From Clostridia bacterium (GTDB lineage Bacteria; Bacillota; Clostridia; RGIG7378), in NCBI GenBank assembly GCA_017559445.1, contig JAFYSJ010000025.1, positions 1-64,000 on the forward strand: a stretch of 64,000 bases of DNA, given 5' to 3'. Positions within the stretch are counted from its first letter, which is position 1, and each line of letters opens with the position of its first letter. Of this stretch, positions 61,143-64,000 are shown piece by piece. The notes below the pieces were generated by a model. That model was not told the origin of the DNA and made no database searches. It saw only the letters and a list, made by a program, of their open reading frames with translations. The translations under genes and the position numbers were made by a program.

Positions 61143-62457
61143 ATTCTTCTCCCAAAATCTTATGAAGTTCTGACAAACTCTTATTCAAACTCTTAACGAC
61201 AACATCCGACATATACGGATAGTCAGCAATATCCCCTGACTCATAGGCATCTAGCGCCCTATGAATATCCACCAGCTGATATCTTGGATACTTGCCGCTC
61301 CAATCACTATTATCGTAGGCATCGTACATATAAAGTGGCACATAGTTCACATTCTCAACCACTGCCTTACCACCATAGGGCTTAGTAAGGGTGATATTTA
61401 GAGCTGCTGTACTATATGCATACTCATAATTCATGGAGGACAGGAAATTACCTAAGCAATAACTTAAAACTCCAGTTCCTGTACTACCATCCTCATAGGT
61501 CACTGTCCTATATTCCAAAGGCTGAGGCACATGGGCATGTCCACCCAAAACCAATGTTACTCCGTGGTCAAAGAGGTAGTCTGCCACTGCCTTTTGCATA
61601 CTGTTGCCTTTGATGTCGTATTCTGTTCCCCAGTGCATATAAAACGCAATGAAGTCTGCATTCTTCTCCTTTGCCCTGGCAAGACAATAGTCGATTCTTT
61701 CATAGTCAGGTGTTACGCCTTCTCTCTTCCAATCAACTGTAAAATAGTTAACCGCATATGTCTGATCCACCCTATGCCAATTGGTGTTGTATGTCATGGC
61801 GACAACTGCAATGGATATACCATCTATATCCACAACCACAACCGGATCGTCATAACCCTCTTGAGAATCAAAAGTTCCGTTATGCTCAATACCTGCCTGG
61901 TCCAAAACCTTAAGAGTATTAACAAGACCTGCATATCCAGAATCCAAGGAATGATTATTTGCTGTGTTCAAAAAGTCAATTCCTGCATCCTTCAGGTTGT
62001 ACGCCAATCTTTCTGGAGAAATAAAATATGGATATCCTTGATAATCCTTTGTGCCATTAAAGGTGGTCTCAATACATGCCATGGCATAATCTGCGTCACT
62101 TAGGATATTCTTCACATCCTTAAGGATATAAGAGAAATCGTATGTGTCTGATGCCTTATCATATCCTTGGTCATACATTTCCATATGCATGACAAGATCT
62201 CCCAGAACAGCCAAATTAACGGTAACAGGGGCTGGTGTGGGAGTTGGTGTTGGCACCTCTGTAGGTGCTACAGTCTGTATCTCTGTGGGAACTGATGTTG
62301 GCGTTGGATGGTTGGTGGGACTTGAACCCACACACCCTGTTGGCGCAGGAGTACTTACAGAGGCATAATCATTTCCATCCCAAGTAAAACCCACATAGGC
62401 TGCCAGCCCTAGGGTAACAACTAAAATTGCAACAAATAAACCCCTTAAGAAATTCAT
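61120..62457 (-). CDS. CapA-family protein (PgsA-like metallophosphoesterase fold)
   Basis: 445 residues: membrane anchor about 5-25, Pro/Thr-rich linker about 36-78, then the CapA domain (VLGDLVMHMEMYDQ, FISPERLAYNLKDAGIDFLNTANNH, DFIAFYMHWGTEY, VLGGHAHVPQPLEY). Family members take part in poly-gamma-glutamate or capsule export, but many have other roles. The linker is interrupted by GCVGSSPTNH, whose codons form a tRNA T-arm (62315-62331). AGGAG precedes the ATG. Confidence 0.88.
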   Translation of the reverse strand: MNFLRGLFVAILVVTLGLAAYVGFTWDGNDYASVSTPAPTGCVGSSPTNHPTPTSVPTEIQTVAPTEVPTPTPTPAPVTVNLAVLGDLVMHMEMYDQGYDKASDTYDFSYILKDVKNILSDADYAMACIETTFNGTKDYQGYPYFISPERLAYNLKDAGIDFLNTANNHSLDSGYAGLVNTLKVLDQAGIEHNGTFDSQEGYDDPVVVVDIDGISIAVVAMTYNTNWHRVDQTYAVNYFTVDWKREGVTPDYERIDYCLARAKEKNADFIAFYMHWGTEYDIKGNSMQKAVADYLFDHGVTLVLGGHAHVPQPLEYRTVTYEDGSTGTGVLSYCLGNFLSSMNYEYAYSTAALNITLTKPYGGKAVVENVNYVPLYMYDAYDNSDWSGKYPRYQLVDIHRALDAYESGDIADYPYMSDVVVKSLNKSLSELHKILGEEFDYRYTE

Positions 62458-62465
62458 CCTATCTC

Positions 62466-63071
62466 CTACTGGAAAACAATCTCTCCGAAGTCACATGGTC
62501 TGTGGAAGTCTGGATTCTCAGATGTTACGATGTGCCAGCTGCCGTAATGAGGAAGTGCTGTGTCATCTCCGCACTTGTAGAAGTTAGCCTTCATAACATG
62601 ACCTGGAACTGGTGCAAAGTCTGGATAAATATTGGAGAGCCATGTAAATGGAATCACATAGCTAACGGACCATCTATCTGCCTGAACCTTGCTCTTAATG
62701 TCAAAACCAATGCCGTTGGGGCGCTTGGGCTGCTGTCTCTCGTGTCTACCCTCTCCAAGGCCAAGGAGCAATGTGCCCTTAGAATTCATCTCAAAGTTAA
62801 GGTATCTCTGATCGCTCTCAGGAGTTGGCTGAACAAAGAACTCTACGCAGCTATCCTTGTAAACAGGCTCATTGGGCACTGTGTAGATGCTGCGTGGCAT
62901 GCTCTCCTCAACCTCAAATCTAACTCTCAAAGCCTCGTCGTCATAGCACATCTGCACCATAACCTTAGGCTCATACTCATTATTCATCCACATATAGTTA
63001 GAAATGTAGGCCTTCTCTGCCTTTTCCCAATAGAACTTTTTGGTGCAATCTACCTTGTTAATTCTGTACAT
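62466..63071 (-). CDS. CBM9-like carbohydrate-binding domain protein
   Basis: 201 residues from ATG 63071 (MYRINKVDCTKKFYWEKA), five bases after AAGGAGG. KVMVQMCYDDEALRVRFEVEE, VYKDSCVEFFVQPTPESDQRYLNFEMNSKGTLLLG and WSVSYVIPFTWL match the CBM9-like fold seen alone in many gut Clostridia. No signal peptide, so an intracellular role or moonlighting is open. Ten bases behind the J-like gene. Confidence 0.83.
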   Translation of the reverse strand: MYRINKVDCTKKFYWEKAEKAYISNYMWMNNEYEPKVMVQMCYDDEALRVRFEVEESMPRSIYTVPNEPVYKDSCVEFFVQPTPESDQRYLNFEMNSKGTLLLGLGEGRHERQQPKRPNGIGFDIKSKVQADRWSVSYVIPFTWLSNIYPDFAPVPGHVMKANFYKCGDDTALPHYGSWHIVTSENPDFHRPCDFGEIVFQ

Positions 63072-63081
63072 ATTTGCCTCC

Positions 63082-63960
63082 TTACTTTGTCCAGCAGGAC
63101 TCATACCATGTGTCCCAGATATATGTTACAAATGCTGCAATATTATCTGTTCCGTTGGGGTTAGCACCAACTGTAATGGAAACAATATATTCTGTGTTGT
63201 CGCTGGCTGTGTTTGTGAAAAGGTCTGTTCCCTCCACGTTAAATCCATAAATATGCATCTGACCATTTGCATCTGGGAGCAAAAGTGCGTTGTCTGCCTC
63301 TGAAGCAATTCTAACCTGCTCCTCTGTCAAATACTCATCCAAAGGAATAAGTATGCCATATCTAACGAGATACTCATACTGTTCGTAGTCTGTGACAATA
63401 ACGTCTACCTGCTTAGTTGCCAACATTGCATTAAACTGAGATCTAGTCTCTGTGTTATCTGCAATATATTCAGAAACAAGGCAAACTCTAATTGCAACGT
63501 GCATATTATCGTTAGTTGCCTTAAAGTAACCCTTTTCCAAGTCGTTATGCATTGTCTGATCCTCTACAAATGCGCCATAGAAAACAAGGTTCAAGTCAGC
63601 CTCTTCCTTGCTTGCAATAGATACAATACCCCAGATGAGGAAAACGATCATAAATGCAGCGAGCAAAATAATTACCTTGTTGTAGTACCAGAAGTTCTTA
63701 GCCTTTTCCTTAGCAATATATGCGTTACGCTCTTCCTCATCCTCGATTGTATCCGCAAAAGAACGTGTGTCGATGTTCATGATGCAATTGTATGCTTCCT
63801 GAATCTCTGCAAAGCTAACTGGCTTATCCATGCCCTCTGGCACGTAAGCATCCTCTTCGCTACGGCATCTCTTGGCCAAAATACCAAATCTGCGGTTGAT
63901 CTCCTGCTCAGTTGCATCCTGAGCCAATCCAAATATCTTAAAAGCTAATTCTCTATCCAT
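63082..63960 (-). CDS. J-domain-like N-terminus, one membrane helix and an extracellular domain
   Basis: 292 residues. Residues 5-60 follow the J-domain pattern (IFGLAQDATEQEINRRFGILAKR, SFAEIQEAYNCIM) but lack HPD, so DnaK stimulation is doubtful. A helix at 93-113 is followed by about 175 residues that look like a periplasmic-binding-type alpha/beta segment (AEADLNLVFYGAFVEDQT, KQVDVIVTDYEQYEYLVRYGI). AGGAG before the ATG. Function unknown; likely a membrane-anchored partner of the genes downstream. Confidence 0.75.
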   Translation of the reverse strand: MDRELAFKIFGLAQDATEQEINRRFGILAKRCRSEEDAYVPEGMDKPVSFAEIQEAYNCIMNIDTRSFADTIEDEEERNAYIAKEKAKNFWYYNKVIILLAAFMIVFLIWGIVSIASKEEADLNLVFYGAFVEDQTMHNDLEKGYFKATNDNMHVAIRVCLVSEYIADNTETRSQFNAMLATKQVDVIVTDYEQYEYLVRYGILIPLDEYLTEEQVRIASEADNALLLPDANGQMHIYGFNVEGTDLFTNTASDNTEYIVSITVGANPNGTDNIAAFVTYIWDTWYESCWTK

Positions 63961-64000
63961 ATTAGTGAACTCCTAATAACCGTAATTATCTACTTGATTA
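63961..64000. other. Window end, no feature assigned
   Basis: Only the ribosome binding site of the preceding minus-strand gene (AGGAG, about 63971) is visible. Confidence 0.5.

Noticed and set aside
62309-62340. A tRNA gene inside the CapA gene
   Set aside because: Only the T-arm and a CCA-like end are present; no D arm, anticodon arm or acceptor 5' strand. Kept as a finding about a possible relic.

Overview
The window reads as about 64 kb of chromosome from an anaerobic, moderately low-GC Gram-positive bacterium of the class Clostridia. The reasons are strong AGGAGG-type ribosome binding sites, TTGACA/TATAAT promoters with 17-base spacers, desulfoferrodoxin, an Ic-type aspartate aminotransferase, a DUF6472 protein, and exported proteins with Pro/Thr-rich linkers behind an N-terminal anchor. 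I cannot name a genus. Most genes are housekeeping genes on the minus strand, in short operons that end in clear intrinsic terminators.

Layout. 1-22.5 kb (all minus): valS (cut by the window edge); dgt-yfbR-polysaccharide deacetylase; yebC-glmU(N-terminal domain only)-pth-mfd; PQQ-propeller protein-ruvB-murC; two-TM protein-asnS; nadD-yqeK-aconitase family-SAM methyltransferase-rluA, which appears to start on a leaderless mRNA. 22.6-23.9 kb: serS (plus). 23.9-25.6 kb: an AT-rich insertion with two small membrane-protein genes, an IS30-like transposase relic and three copies of an intergenic repeat. 25.6-41 kb: acyl-CoA synthetase-like ligase and a giant double GT-C glycosyltransferase, ABC-F ATPase, ddl, tRNA-Arg, maf, two paralogous surface proteins, hydrolase-RDD-sppA-MATE. 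41-51 kb: a GtrA/acyltransferase fusion (plus), DUF6472-S66 peptidase-DUF362, superoxide reductase, a TrkA/RyR-like membrane protein, YbjQ, an orphan protein (plus), tRNA-Leu, an inactive-looking rhomboid relative and a metallophosphoesterase (plus). 51-64 kb: malQ-pgi, aspartate aminotransferase, M19 dipeptidase-yraN-rnhB-rbgA-lepB, rplS, radical SAM-CapA-CBM9-like-J-like membrane protein.

The most striking structure is a family of five non-coding arrays (1461-1645, 4856-4982, 44200-44360, 50829-51079, 54140-54573), about 60 units in all. Each unit is an ACTAG separator followed by a tiny perfect hairpin, very often with a C(GNA)G triloop, drawn from a limited set of interchangeable cassettes. 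Every array sits between a stop codon and an intrinsic terminator. In two cases the separator supplies the stop codon itself, and in mfd the last codons lie inside an array unit. On the minus strand most separators read TAGTGA or TAGTAG, that is, tandem stop codons. I know of no named family with this architecture and regard it as the best candidate for an undescribed system here.

Other points worth attention are two transcripts predicted to be leaderless (nadD, lepB: TATAAT exactly 7 bases before ATG and no ribosome binding site), a tRNA T-arm embedded in the linker codons of the CapA protein, a GlmU without its acetyltransferase domain, several unusual domain fusions, and palindromes around the superoxide reductase promoter.
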